Source of the DNA: Balneolaceae bacterium | GTDB taxonomy: Bacteria; Bacteroidota; Rhodothermia; Balneolales; Balneolaceae | Direction: 5' to 3' | Assembly (NCBI GenBank): GCA_007127395.1 | Contig: SKZL01000279.1 | Location: 1-7,756 of the forward strand | DNA: 7,756 bases | Shown: positions 1 to 5,921 of the stretch, piece after piece | How positions within the stretch are numbered: position 1 is the stretch's first letter | Layout: each line of letters begins with the position of its first letter | Translations under genes and position numbers: made by a program | Notes under the pieces: model-generated | Seen by the model: the letters and a program-made list of their open reading frames with translations, nothing else | The model's database searches: none | Told to the model about the DNA's origin: nothing

Positions 1-45
1 ATTAAACAGGGCTTTCATATAGTTTTCGATCGTTTGGCTTGCCAT
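1..45 (-). CDS. Probable DtxR/MntR-family metal-dependent transcriptional repressor, N-terminal fragment
   Basis: The reverse strand from base 45 to the left edge reads ATG followed by 14 open codons: MASQTIENYMKALFN. A start of the form 'T-x-E-N/D-Y-hydrophobic-K-A-hydrophobic' is how DtxR/MntR/IdeR-family repressors begin, at helix 1 of the winged-helix domain. Members of the family bind Fe2+ or Mn2+ (sometimes Zn2+) and then repress metal-uptake genes. The frame has a stop (TAA) upstream at 105-103. Weaker TTG starts at 60 and 93 are in frame, but ATG at 45 gives the family-like N-terminus. No clear Shine-Dalgarno precedes it. The divergent neighbour is a ZIP metal transporter, a natural target, which strengthens the call. 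Only 15 residues are visible, so the metal-binding and dimerisation domains cannot be checked; a chance match is possible. Confidence 0.55.
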   Translation of the reverse strand, partial: MASQTIENYMKALFN

Positions 46-79
46 AAAAAGAATATACAACTTCTCATGAAAACATTTT

Positions 80-117
80 ATTAGATCCGTCAAACTATTA
101 TATTACTTTAATCTAAT
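80..117. repeat. 7-bp inverted repeat in the divergent intergenic region
   Basis: ATTAGAT at 80-86 and its exact reverse complement ATCTAAT at 111-117 are spaced 31 bp start to start, about three helical turns. They could be paired half-sites of a regulator, or chance in an AT-rich promoter region. I could not place a convincing -35/-10 or Bacteroidota-type (TTTG / TAnnTTTG) promoter here for either gene. Confidence 0.22.
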
Positions 118-118
118 T

Positions 119-132
119 TTTATGATCATAAA
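119..132. promoter_or_regulatory. Perfect 14-bp palindrome, candidate operator of the ZIP gene
   Basis: TTTATGATCATAAA equals its own reverse complement and lies 14 bp before the ZIP start codon, between divergent regulator and transporter genes. A dimeric winged-helix repressor would be expected to bind such a dyad. A weaker 12-bp near-palindrome (TTCTCATGAAAA, one mismatched pair, 62-73) lies 16 bp before the opposite start codon. It is not an obvious copy of the corynebacterial DtxR or E. coli MntR consensus, so assigning it to the neighbouring regulator is inference from position. AT-rich DNA raises the chance of accidental palindromes. Confidence 0.4.
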
Positions 133-146
133 CGGTATGGAGCAGT

Positions 147-983
147 ATGGAAAATTTTGTGTTTTCGGAATGGTTTTTTAATCTACACCCTGTTTGGCAG
201 GCTTTTTACGCTGGCACACTTTGCTGGTTTACGACTGCGATAGGAGCTGCTGTCGTTTTTCTGAAAAAAAATATCAGCCGGAAATTTCTGGATGCCGCCC
301 TCGGTTTTGCTGCAGGAGTTATGATAGCTGCAACAATCTGGTCGCTGCTTGAGCCGTCGATGAGTATGGCGGAAGGTTTGGGAATGACGATGTGGGTACC
401 TGCTACGGTTGGCCTCATATCCGGAGCTTTGACAATCCGTCTGGCGGATGCTTATGTACCTCATCTTCATCTGGGACTTCCTCAGGATGCTGCTGAAGGA
501 GTTCAAACCAAATGGCGTCGTGCAACACTTTTGGTTATGGCGATCACACTTCACAACATACCTGAAGGGCTTGCTGTGGGTGTACTTTTTGGAGCTGCTG
601 CTTCGGGGATTGACCCCACAGGTTCAGCAACCGTGATGGCTGCTATAGCACTTGCAATCGGTATCAGTATTCAGAACTTACCGGAAGGAATGGCTGTTTC
701 CATGCCACTGAGAGGAGAGGGAGTATCCCGTTTTTTGAGCTTCAATTATGGACAGTTATCCGGTTTGGTGAACCCTCCGTCAGCTGTAATCGGTGCACTT
801 GCAGTAATATTTATTCAACCTATTCTTCCATACGCCCTCGGCTTTGCTGCCGGTGCAATGCTTTTTGTGGTCATTGAAGAGCTGATCCCCTCATCACAAC
901 AAGCCGGAAATACAGATATTGCCACTATAGGTACAATTATTGGTTTTTGTGTAATGATGATATTGGATGTTACTTTGGGGTAA
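147..983 (+). CDS. ZIP-family divalent metal transporter (GufA-like subfamily)
   Basis: A 278-residue inner-membrane protein with about eight hydrophobic segments, the usual ZIP length. ZIP proteins move Zn2+, Fe2+, Mn2+ or related ions into the cytoplasm. The two signature motifs are present: HNIPEG at residues 136-141 (segment 4) and QNLPEG at 176-181 (segment 5), supplying metal ligands H136, N137, E140, Q176 and E180. The QN form of the second motif and the short loop with PHLH near 105-108 point to the GufA/BbZIP branch rather than ZupT. Segment 6 reads GLVNPPSAVIG, where relatives normally have Glu before Pro (V-E-P); here it is N209, which would remove a ligand of the second metal site. 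E244/E245 follow in a later segment. The start is ATG 147 with GGAG four bases upstream; nearby upstream ATGs are out of frame. The gene diverges from a likely DtxR-type repressor. Fold and role are secure; metal specificity is not. Confidence 0.92.
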   Translation: MENFVFSEWFFNLHPVWQAFYAGTLCWFTTAIGAAVVFLKKNISRKFLDAALGFAAGVMIAATIWSLLEPSMSMAEGLGMTMWVPATVGLISGALTIRLADAYVPHLHLGLPQDAAEGVQTKWRRATLLVMAITLHNIPEGLAVGVLFGAAASGIDPTGSATVMAAIALAIGISIQNLPEGMAVSMPLRGEGVSRFLSFNYGQLSGLVNPPSAVIGALAVIFIQPILPYALGFAAGAMLFVVIEELIPSSQQAGNTDIATIGTIIGFCVMMILDVTLG

Positions 984-1018
984 GGCAGAGGGCAGAGGGC
1001 AGAAGGCAGAAGGCAGAA
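984..1018. repeat. Tandem heptamer repeat, five copies of GGCAGAR
   Basis: Five abutting 7-bp units: GGCAGAG, GGCAGAG, GGCAGAA, GGCAGAA, GGCAGAA. The array begins at the first base after the ZIP stop codon TAA (981-983). It is purine-rich on this strand and G+C-rich compared with the flanking DNA. It resembles the short tandem heptanucleotide repeats known from cyanobacteria and some other genomes, but I cannot name a family. The ZIP frame stays open for 43 codons beyond the stop (to TAA at 1113-1115), so slippage here could matter only with readthrough. Confidence 0.9.
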
Positions 1019-1080
1019 AACAAATTGTTTTTTTATGCCAATTCAAAGATATTGCTCAGATATGAGAAAAAACCGCTTTC

Positions 1081-1106
1081 TGAACTATTGGAAATTGCGG
1101 AGTTCA
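1081..1106. repeat. Short inverted repeat upstream of the symporter gene
   Basis: TGAACT (1081-1086) and AGTTCA (1101-1106) are exact reverse complements separated by 14 bases, ending 24 bp before the symporter start codon. It may be an operator or a 5'-leader hairpin. A 6-bp stem with this loop size is weak and could be chance. Confidence 0.22.
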
Positions 1107-1130
1107 AAAACATAAACTCATCATGAAGAC

Positions 1131-3008
1131 ATGGTCTCTACTTTAACACCTCTGGACTGGTTCCTGGTAGCTTTTTATTTCGTATTTGCCATCTCTATTG
1201 CCCTCTACTTTTATAAACGTGCCGGAAAAAATACAACAGAATTTTTTCTCTCAGGCCGTAACATGCCCTGGTGGATCATCGGTACAAGTATGGTCGCTAC
1301 AACTTTTGCAGCCGATACACCGCTCGCAGTGACTGAAATGGTTGCTCTCGATGGGATTGCAGGAAACTGGCTCTGGTGGAATTTTCTCATGGGAGGTATG
1401 CTCACGGTCTTCTTTTTTGCACGGCTTTGGAGAAGAAGCGGTGTACTCACCGATGTTGAATTTATCGAACTTCGTTATAGCGGAAAGGAGGCCGCCTGGC
1501 TTCGGGGGATCAAAGCGATCTATTTTGGTCTTTTGATGAATATCATCATCCTCGGTTGGGTTACACTGGCCATGGAAACGATCTTCAATATTCTATTCCC
1601 GGGAATGACCCTCTTCGGTCAGGAGTCCTTTACTTTCCTCGGTATCTATATAAGCGCCCCTCTCCTGCTGGTGGGTTTTTTGATTATTTTTGTCGGTATT
1701 TTCTCTCTGATCTCCGGATTGTGGGGAGTGGCCGTTACTGATATTTTTCAATTTGCAATCGCTTTGGGTGGTACCATTGTTTTGGCAATCTATGCGGTTA
1801 ATATTCCTGAAATCGGGGGCATCTCCGGTCTGCAGGAGAAATTACCGCCCGAAACGTTTCAGTTTTTACCCAGTATCGGTCAAACTGCTGAAGGATTTGC
1901 CGTTCTATCTCTCAGTTTTGGCGCTTTTGCAGCTTACTTTGGTGTTCAGTGGTGGTCCAGTTGGTACCCAGGATCTGAACCGGGTGGGGGTGGATATGTT
2001 GCCCAGCGAATTATGAGTGCCAAGGACGAAAAACATGCTCTTTTTGCTACTCTATGGTTCAATATTGCTCACTACTGCCTGCGTCCGTGGCCATGGATTA
2101 TTGTTGCGCTTGTCTCTCTGGTTCTCTATCCAAATCTGGAAGATTCTCGAGAGGGATTCGTTCTGGTAATGAGAGATGTGCTTCCGCCCGGGTTATTGGG
2201 ATTACTTTTTGCAGCATTTTTAGCCGCATTTACAAGTACATTTGCAGCCCACCTGAACTGGGGAACTTCATACCTGGTGAATGATTTCTGGCGAAGATTT
2301 ATCAAATCGGATGGAGATGAAAAACATTACGTGCTGGTATCCCGAATACTTACCTTCATTCTGGCAATCCTTGCATTTTTTGTGACCACTCAACTGGATA
2401 GTATACGTCAGGCCTGGGGATTGGTTCTGACTGCATCCGGCGGACTCGGCCTGGTACTGATTCTTCGCTGGTACTGGTGGAGAATCAATGCCTGGAGTGA
2501 ATTGGCAGCATCACTTACTCCAATATTTTTGGTCCTGTTGGTATTGTTGGGTGTTCCGGTACCCGGTATTGTCGATCCTTTCCCGATGAACCTTTTCTAC
2601 GTAGTTGGAATCACTACAGTGGTTTGGGTTCTTGTAACTTATATGACCAAACCGACCGAACATTCAAAACTGACCTCATTCTACAGGAGAGTGAGGCCGG
2701 GCGGACCTGGATGGAAACCGCTGGAATCGGAAAATCCGGATATCTCATCCGACGGCTCTCTGTTCCCGCTTCTTGGAAATTGGCTCGCCGGTGTAGTTTT
2801 GGTCTACATGGCACTCTTTGGATTTGGACATTTTCTTTTTGGTAACTACCTGCTCTTTTTTATCTGTCTTGTTGCAGGCCTCGCAGCTCTCGGCTATCTC
2901 TACTGGGATTTGAGTAAAAGAGGATTTGATACCATTTTGGAAGTAGACGATCTGGATCATCATGTTGATGCATCAAACGTGGGTAAGAAAACTGATCAGC
3001 AAGAATAA
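1131..3008 (+). CDS. Sodium:solute symporter (SSS family)
   Basis: A 625-residue integral membrane protein of the SSS family (TC 2.A.21, relatives of PutP, SGLT and PanF), which couples inward Na+ flow to uptake of an organic solute. The family hallmark FFLSGRNMPWW is at residues 38-48, followed by TSMVATTFAADTPLA (52-66). A later helix carries FTSTFAAHLNWGTS, where T368 and S369 sit like the paired Ser/Thr of the Na+ site in vSGLT and PutP. I count about 15 hydrophobic segments. A polar loop with FYRRVRPGGPGW separates the last two from the core, and the C-terminus is an acidic, histidine-containing tail. This longer architecture is common in Bacteroidota-type SSS proteins annotated only as sodium:solute symporters. 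ATG 1131 is the best start, with weak GAAGAC upstream; ATG 1123 is out of frame and stops after seven codons. The substrate cannot be told; sugar, amino acid or carboxylate are all possible. Confidence 0.93.
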   Translation: MVSTLTPLDWFLVAFYFVFAISIALYFYKRAGKNTTEFFLSGRNMPWWIIGTSMVATTFAADTPLAVTEMVALDGIAGNWLWWNFLMGGMLTVFFFARLWRRSGVLTDVEFIELRYSGKEAAWLRGIKAIYFGLLMNIIILGWVTLAMETIFNILFPGMTLFGQESFTFLGIYISAPLLLVGFLIIFVGIFSLISGLWGVAVTDIFQFAIALGGTIVLAIYAVNIPEIGGISGLQEKLPPETFQFLPSIGQTAEGFAVLSLSFGAFAAYFGVQWWSSWYPGSEPGGGGYVAQRIMSAKDEKHALFATLWFNIAHYCLRPWPWIIVALVSLVLYPNLEDSREGFVLVMRDVLPPGLLGLLFAAFLAAFTSTFAAHLNWGTSYLVNDFWRRFIKSDGDEKHYVLVSRILTFILAILAFFVTTQLDSIRQAWGLVLTASGGLGLVLILRWYWWRINAWSELAASLTPIFLVLLVLLGVPVPGIVDPFPMNLFYVVGITTVVWVLVTYMTKPTEHSKLTSFYRRVRPGGPGWKPLESENPDISSDGSLFPLLGNWLAGVVLVYMALFGFGHFLFGNYLLFFICLVAGLAALGYLYWDLSKRGFDTILEVDDLDHHVDASNVGKKTDQQE

Positions 3009-3009
3009 T

Positions 3010-3045
3010 CCCTGAAGAATAGATTCTTCGTATATTATTGCAGGG
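3010..3045 (+). terminator. Nested hairpin just after the symporter stop, possible terminator
   Basis: GAAGAAT (3014-3020) and ATTCTTC (3023-3029) are exact reverse complements almost back to back. They are enclosed by CCCTG (3010-3014) and CAGGG (3041-3045), which can pair with each other (base 3014 is shared by the two stems). The structure begins one base after the stop codon. There is no U-run directly after it, so intrinsic termination is uncertain; it may instead protect the 3' end. Confidence 0.3.
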
Positions 3046-3076
3046 TCAGGTTTAAGAGTTTAGTGAAAACGAAAAT

Positions 3077-3107
3077 ATCACTTCCCAAAAGCTTTCGGGA
3101 AGGTGAT
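3077..3107. terminator. Strong imperfect palindrome in the 212-bp spacer, terminator-like or repeat palindrome
   Basis: The arms ATCACTTCCC (3077-3086) and GGGAAGGTGAT (3097-3107) pair with one bulged G. The centre AAAAGCTTTC extends the dyad almost perfectly (one A/C mismatch). This is the strongest hairpin in the window. The A-rich left flank and T-containing right flank would let it act in either direction, but a clean poly-U tract is lacking. A dyad centred on AAAGCTTT between CCC and GGG could also be a dispersed palindrome. The rest of the 3009-3220 spacer holds no ORF or RNA gene that I can recognise. Confidence 0.42.
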
Positions 3108-3220
3108 TTATATCGAATTCAGTAGGCGAGCTTGGGCAACAGCCGTTTGGCATCTTTTTGATTATTTACCTAAACTCGATTTCACATGATCTGACCAATT
3201 GAAGCTGAGATGGAAAGCAT

Positions 3221-4087
3221 ATGTATATAAAAAAATATCATATCGGGCTTACTCAGTGGGGCTACAAAGAGTGGAAAGGGATCTTCTTTCGGGATGATAC
3301 CAAGCCGGATGCTTTTCTGCGCCAATATTCATCTGTTTTTAATTCCGTTGAGGGAAATACCACCTTCTACAGAATTCCAACAACCGAAACCATAGTTCGC
3401 TGGGGTGAACAGGTACCTGAGACGTTCAAGTTTTGCTTTAAATTTCCGCAATCGATTACACACTATAAAAGATTGAATGATGTAAGGGATGATACTCTCT
3501 CTTTTTTGGAATTATTCAACCCCATTCGCACAAAACTGGGGCCATTTCATATTCAACTCAGTTCAGCTTTTTCGTTTACTGAAATAGACAAACTTGAGGA
3601 GTTATTTCAATATTTACCCGGCCATTTTACCTATGCTCTGGAGGTTCGTCATCCCGATTTTTTTGACAAGGGAAATATGGAGAGAGAGTTTGAAAATTTA
3701 CTGAAAAGTTATTCGGTTGACCGTGTAGTTTTTGATACCAGAAGATTACACAGTTTAAAAAACGAAGATCCCTCTGTAAAGAGTGCCAAAGAGAGAAAGC
3801 CGCAGGTTCCCGTCAGATTTCACTCAACCGGCTCTTTTCCATTTATCCGTTTTATCGGCGCCAATGACATTCTTAATAATGAAGCCTACTTAAAGGAGTG
3901 GAGTATCATCCTTGCTGACTGGATTAAGGATGGGAAACATCCTTATATCTTTATTCATGCTCCTGATACTATCAATGCACCTGTATTAGCACGGTTTTTT
4001 CACAGAGAGCTATCTAAACTCATCGAACTTTCCGGAATGCCTGAGTTCCCGGCCAACAGAGAAGATAAACAGCTGGGCCTTTTCTGA
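3221..4087 (+). CDS. DUF72 (YecE-family) domain protein
   Basis: A 288-residue soluble protein, close to the length of E. coli YecE, spanning the whole DUF72 domain, a TIM-barrel-like fold with no settled biochemical function. The family landmarks are in order: GLTQWGYKEWKG (9-20), the strongly conserved NSVEGNTTFYRIP (41-53), W61 with VPETFKFCFKFP (65-76) and ITH (79-81), EVRH (141-144), a basic segment, FIRFIG (208-213), and a C-terminal stretch with HAPDTINAP. E44, N46, T47, Y50, E141 and R143 lie on the conserved strand ends. The last five residues are QLGLF, resembling the bacterial sliding-clamp-binding pentapeptide QL[S/D]LF. The start is ATG 3221 with weak GGAAAG three bases upstream. 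No signal peptide or membrane segment is seen, so it is cytoplasmic. The family assignment is firm; the function is unknown. Confidence 0.92.
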   Translation: MYIKKYHIGLTQWGYKEWKGIFFRDDTKPDAFLRQYSSVFNSVEGNTTFYRIPTTETIVRWGEQVPETFKFCFKFPQSITHYKRLNDVRDDTLSFLELFNPIRTKLGPFHIQLSSAFSFTEIDKLEELFQYLPGHFTYALEVRHPDFFDKGNMEREFENLLKSYSVDRVVFDTRRLHSLKNEDPSVKSAKERKPQVPVRFHSTGSFPFIRFIGANDILNNEAYLKEWSIILADWIKDGKHPYIFIHAPDTINAPVLARFFHRELSKLIELSGMPEFPANREDKQLGLF

Positions 4088-4167
4088 GAAACTCTGAAAG
4101 CGATCTCTATACACTTTTCAATCACTTTTTGCTTATATTAGCTGGTCTATATACAATTTATTTTTCT

Positions 4168-5784
4168 ATGTCTTCAACTGATACAGCTGTACATAACAAC
4201 ACAATCCTGAAAGAGGCGGCTAAACGTCGTACATTTGCAATCATATCTCATCCGGATGCCGGAAAAACGACGTTGACTGAAAAATTGCTGCTCTATGGAG
4301 GAGCGATTCACGAAGCCGGCTCCATTCGCCAGCGTAAAGCTGCCCGTTATGCTGCATCCGACTGGATGGCTATTGAAAAAGAGCGCGGTATTTCTGTCAC
4401 ATCATCAGTGCTTAGATTTGAAAAAGACGGGATTAAATATAATCTGCTCGATACACCCGGACACAAAGATTTTTCTGAGGATACCTTACGGACACTCGTG
4501 GCTGCCGATTGCGGCTTAATGGTAATTGATGTTGCAAAAGGTGTTGAGGAGCAAACCGAGAAACTGTTTGAAGTCTGTAAACTTCGGCAGGTACCGGTGA
4601 TTACTTTTGTTAACAAGTGTGACCGACCCGGTATGGATCCGCTTGAAGTATTGAGTAACGTAGAGGGTAGGCTTGGAATTGAGGCGATACCTGCAAACTG
4701 GCCTGTTGGATATGGTCCTAAATTTCAGGGAATTTATGACCTGATCGGTAAAGAGATGCACCTTTACGTAAAAAGTAAACATGGTGCACAAAAAGCAGAG
4801 ACTGAAATATACTCTCTGGAGGAGGGCCTGAAAAAGAGTACACTTTCTGAAACTGAAAAGCAGGACCTGATTGAAGAGATCTCTTTGATTGATGATATGT
4901 ATGAAAACATGGACTCTGAGGGATTCAAAAAAGGATCTGTTTCACCGGTATTCTTTGGATCAGCACTGAACAATTTCGGCCTGGATGTATTTCTGAACTA
5001 TTTCAGAGAACTGGCACCACCACCTCAGCCATATGCCAATGCTGATGGTGATACACATCCATTGGATCAACCCTTCAGTGGATTCATTTTTAAACTGCAG
5101 GCTAATATGAATCCGGACCACCGGGACTGTGCAGCCTTTGTCAGAATTACATCCGGACGGTTCAAGCGCGGGCTGGATGTTATACATGCAGGCACCGGGA
5201 AAAAGGTTAAACTTTCAACCCCACACACACTGATGGGTGATGAGAGAATGATCCTGGACGAAGCATATCCGGGAGATATTGTTTCTCTGTTTAATCCGGG
5301 ATTCTTCAGAATCGGATCTACACTTCATGCAGATAAAGCTGTCATTTTTAATGTGATTCCACTCTTTACACCTGAACATTTTATGAAAGTATCCACTAAG
5401 GATCCTTTTAAAAGAAAACAACTTCGGGAAGGACTTAGACAGCTATCTGAAGAGGGTGTGGTTCATGTATTTGAAGTCCCGAACGGTGTAGGAAATGAAC
5501 TTCTTCTCGGTACTGTGGGTGTCCTTCAGTTTGAAGTTGTCACTCATAGAATGCTGGAAGAGTATAGTGTGGAGCTGCATCAGCAGCCGGTCTCATATCA
5601 CGCTGCACGCTGGCTGCCTAATGAGAGTGAAGAGATTATCAACAAACTTCAGAATAGCTACTCAACCCACATTACCAAAGATATGGAGGGACATCCGATT
5701 GTTCTATTCGAAAGTGCTTATGCATTGTCTCAGGCTGAAGAGAAAGTGGGCGCTAACCGGCTTTTCAAATACAAGCAGGACTGA
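4168..5784 (+). CDS. prfC: Peptide chain release factor 3 (RF3), translational GTPase
   Basis: RF3 is a ribosome-bound GTPase that removes RF1/RF2 after peptide release. With the start at ATG 4168 the protein is 538 residues, close to E. coli RF3 (529). GTPase motifs, numbered from this Met: P-loop SHPDAGKTT (27-35), switch region SDWMAIEKERGISVTSSV (64-81), DTPGH (95-99) and NKCD (149-152). SDWM...RGIS with the long insert-bearing G domain separates RF3 from EF-G and TypA. Domains II and III follow from about residue 300 to the end, with LGTVGVLQFEVV typical of RF3. A longer reading from TTG 4129 adds 13 hydrophobic residues that RF3 proteins lack; I reject it, although no Shine-Dalgarno is visible before ATG 4168. 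The 80 bp after the DUF72 gene hold nothing recognisable. The gene looks intact, and the call is secure. Confidence 0.96.
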   Translation: MSSTDTAVHNNTILKEAAKRRTFAIISHPDAGKTTLTEKLLLYGGAIHEAGSIRQRKAARYAASDWMAIEKERGISVTSSVLRFEKDGIKYNLLDTPGHKDFSEDTLRTLVAADCGLMVIDVAKGVEEQTEKLFEVCKLRQVPVITFVNKCDRPGMDPLEVLSNVEGRLGIEAIPANWPVGYGPKFQGIYDLIGKEMHLYVKSKHGAQKAETEIYSLEEGLKKSTLSETEKQDLIEEISLIDDMYENMDSEGFKKGSVSPVFFGSALNNFGLDVFLNYFRELAPPPQPYANADGDTHPLDQPFSGFIFKLQANMNPDHRDCAAFVRITSGRFKRGLDVIHAGTGKKVKLSTPHTLMGDERMILDEAYPGDIVSLFNPGFFRIGSTLHADKAVIFNVIPLFTPEHFMKVSTKDPFKRKQLREGLRQLSEEGVVHVFEVPNGVGNELLLGTVGVLQFEVVTHRMLEEYSVELHQQPVSYHAARWLPNESEEIINKLQNSYSTHITKDMEGHPIVLFESAYALSQAEEKVGANRLFKYKQD

Positions 5785-5850
5785 CTATACGCTGTGGTTT
5801 AATTTTTCCCCGGGAATTTCAACCTCATTTCCTGAAACAAAGAAAGATCA

Positions 5851-5890
5851 GTTGAGTTATATAGGAAATCTCAACAACTTTTATAATTTT
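5851..5890 (+). terminator. Weak hairpin after prfC followed by a T-rich stretch
   Basis: GTTGAG (5851-5856) and CTCAAC (5870-5875) can form a 6-bp stem with a 13-base loop, followed by AACTTTTATAATTTT, which is T-rich on the plus strand. It lies between prfC and the methyltransferase gene, so it could partly terminate prfC transcription. The large loop and interrupted T tract make it a weak candidate. Confidence 0.3.
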
Positions 5891-5921
5891 CCGGGGATCC
5901 GGATGATCACAATTTAATACC

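Noticed and set aside
33..59. TTTGGC and TATACA near the left edge as a promoter for the ZIP gene
   Set aside because: Spacing is only 15 bp, and the -35 part lies inside the likely regulator coding sequence.
183..554. Long antisense ORF inside the ZIP gene
   Set aside because: Its protein has no recognisable domain and lies fully opposite a well-supported gene; it is a shadow frame.
1019..1034. AAACAAATTGTTT followed by a T run as terminator of the ZIP gene
   Set aside because: The stem is almost all A-T with a minimal loop and would not be stable.
1123..1146. Seven-codon ORF (ATG AAG ACA TGG ...) overlapping the symporter start, possible leader peptide
   Set aside because: It is very short, has no ribosome-binding site of its own and no attenuator-like structure; chance ATG overlap is more likely.
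3147..3176. TTGGCA with TAAACT after 18 bp, σ70-like promoter for the DUF72 gene
   Set aside because: The -10 match is poor and the likely host group uses a different promoter consensus, so I cannot support it from sequence alone.
5495..5917. 140-codon plus-strand ORF overlapping the end of prfC and the following spacer
   Set aside because: It is the +1/+2 shadow of prfC with no family-like sequence; the part in the spacer is too short to stand alone.
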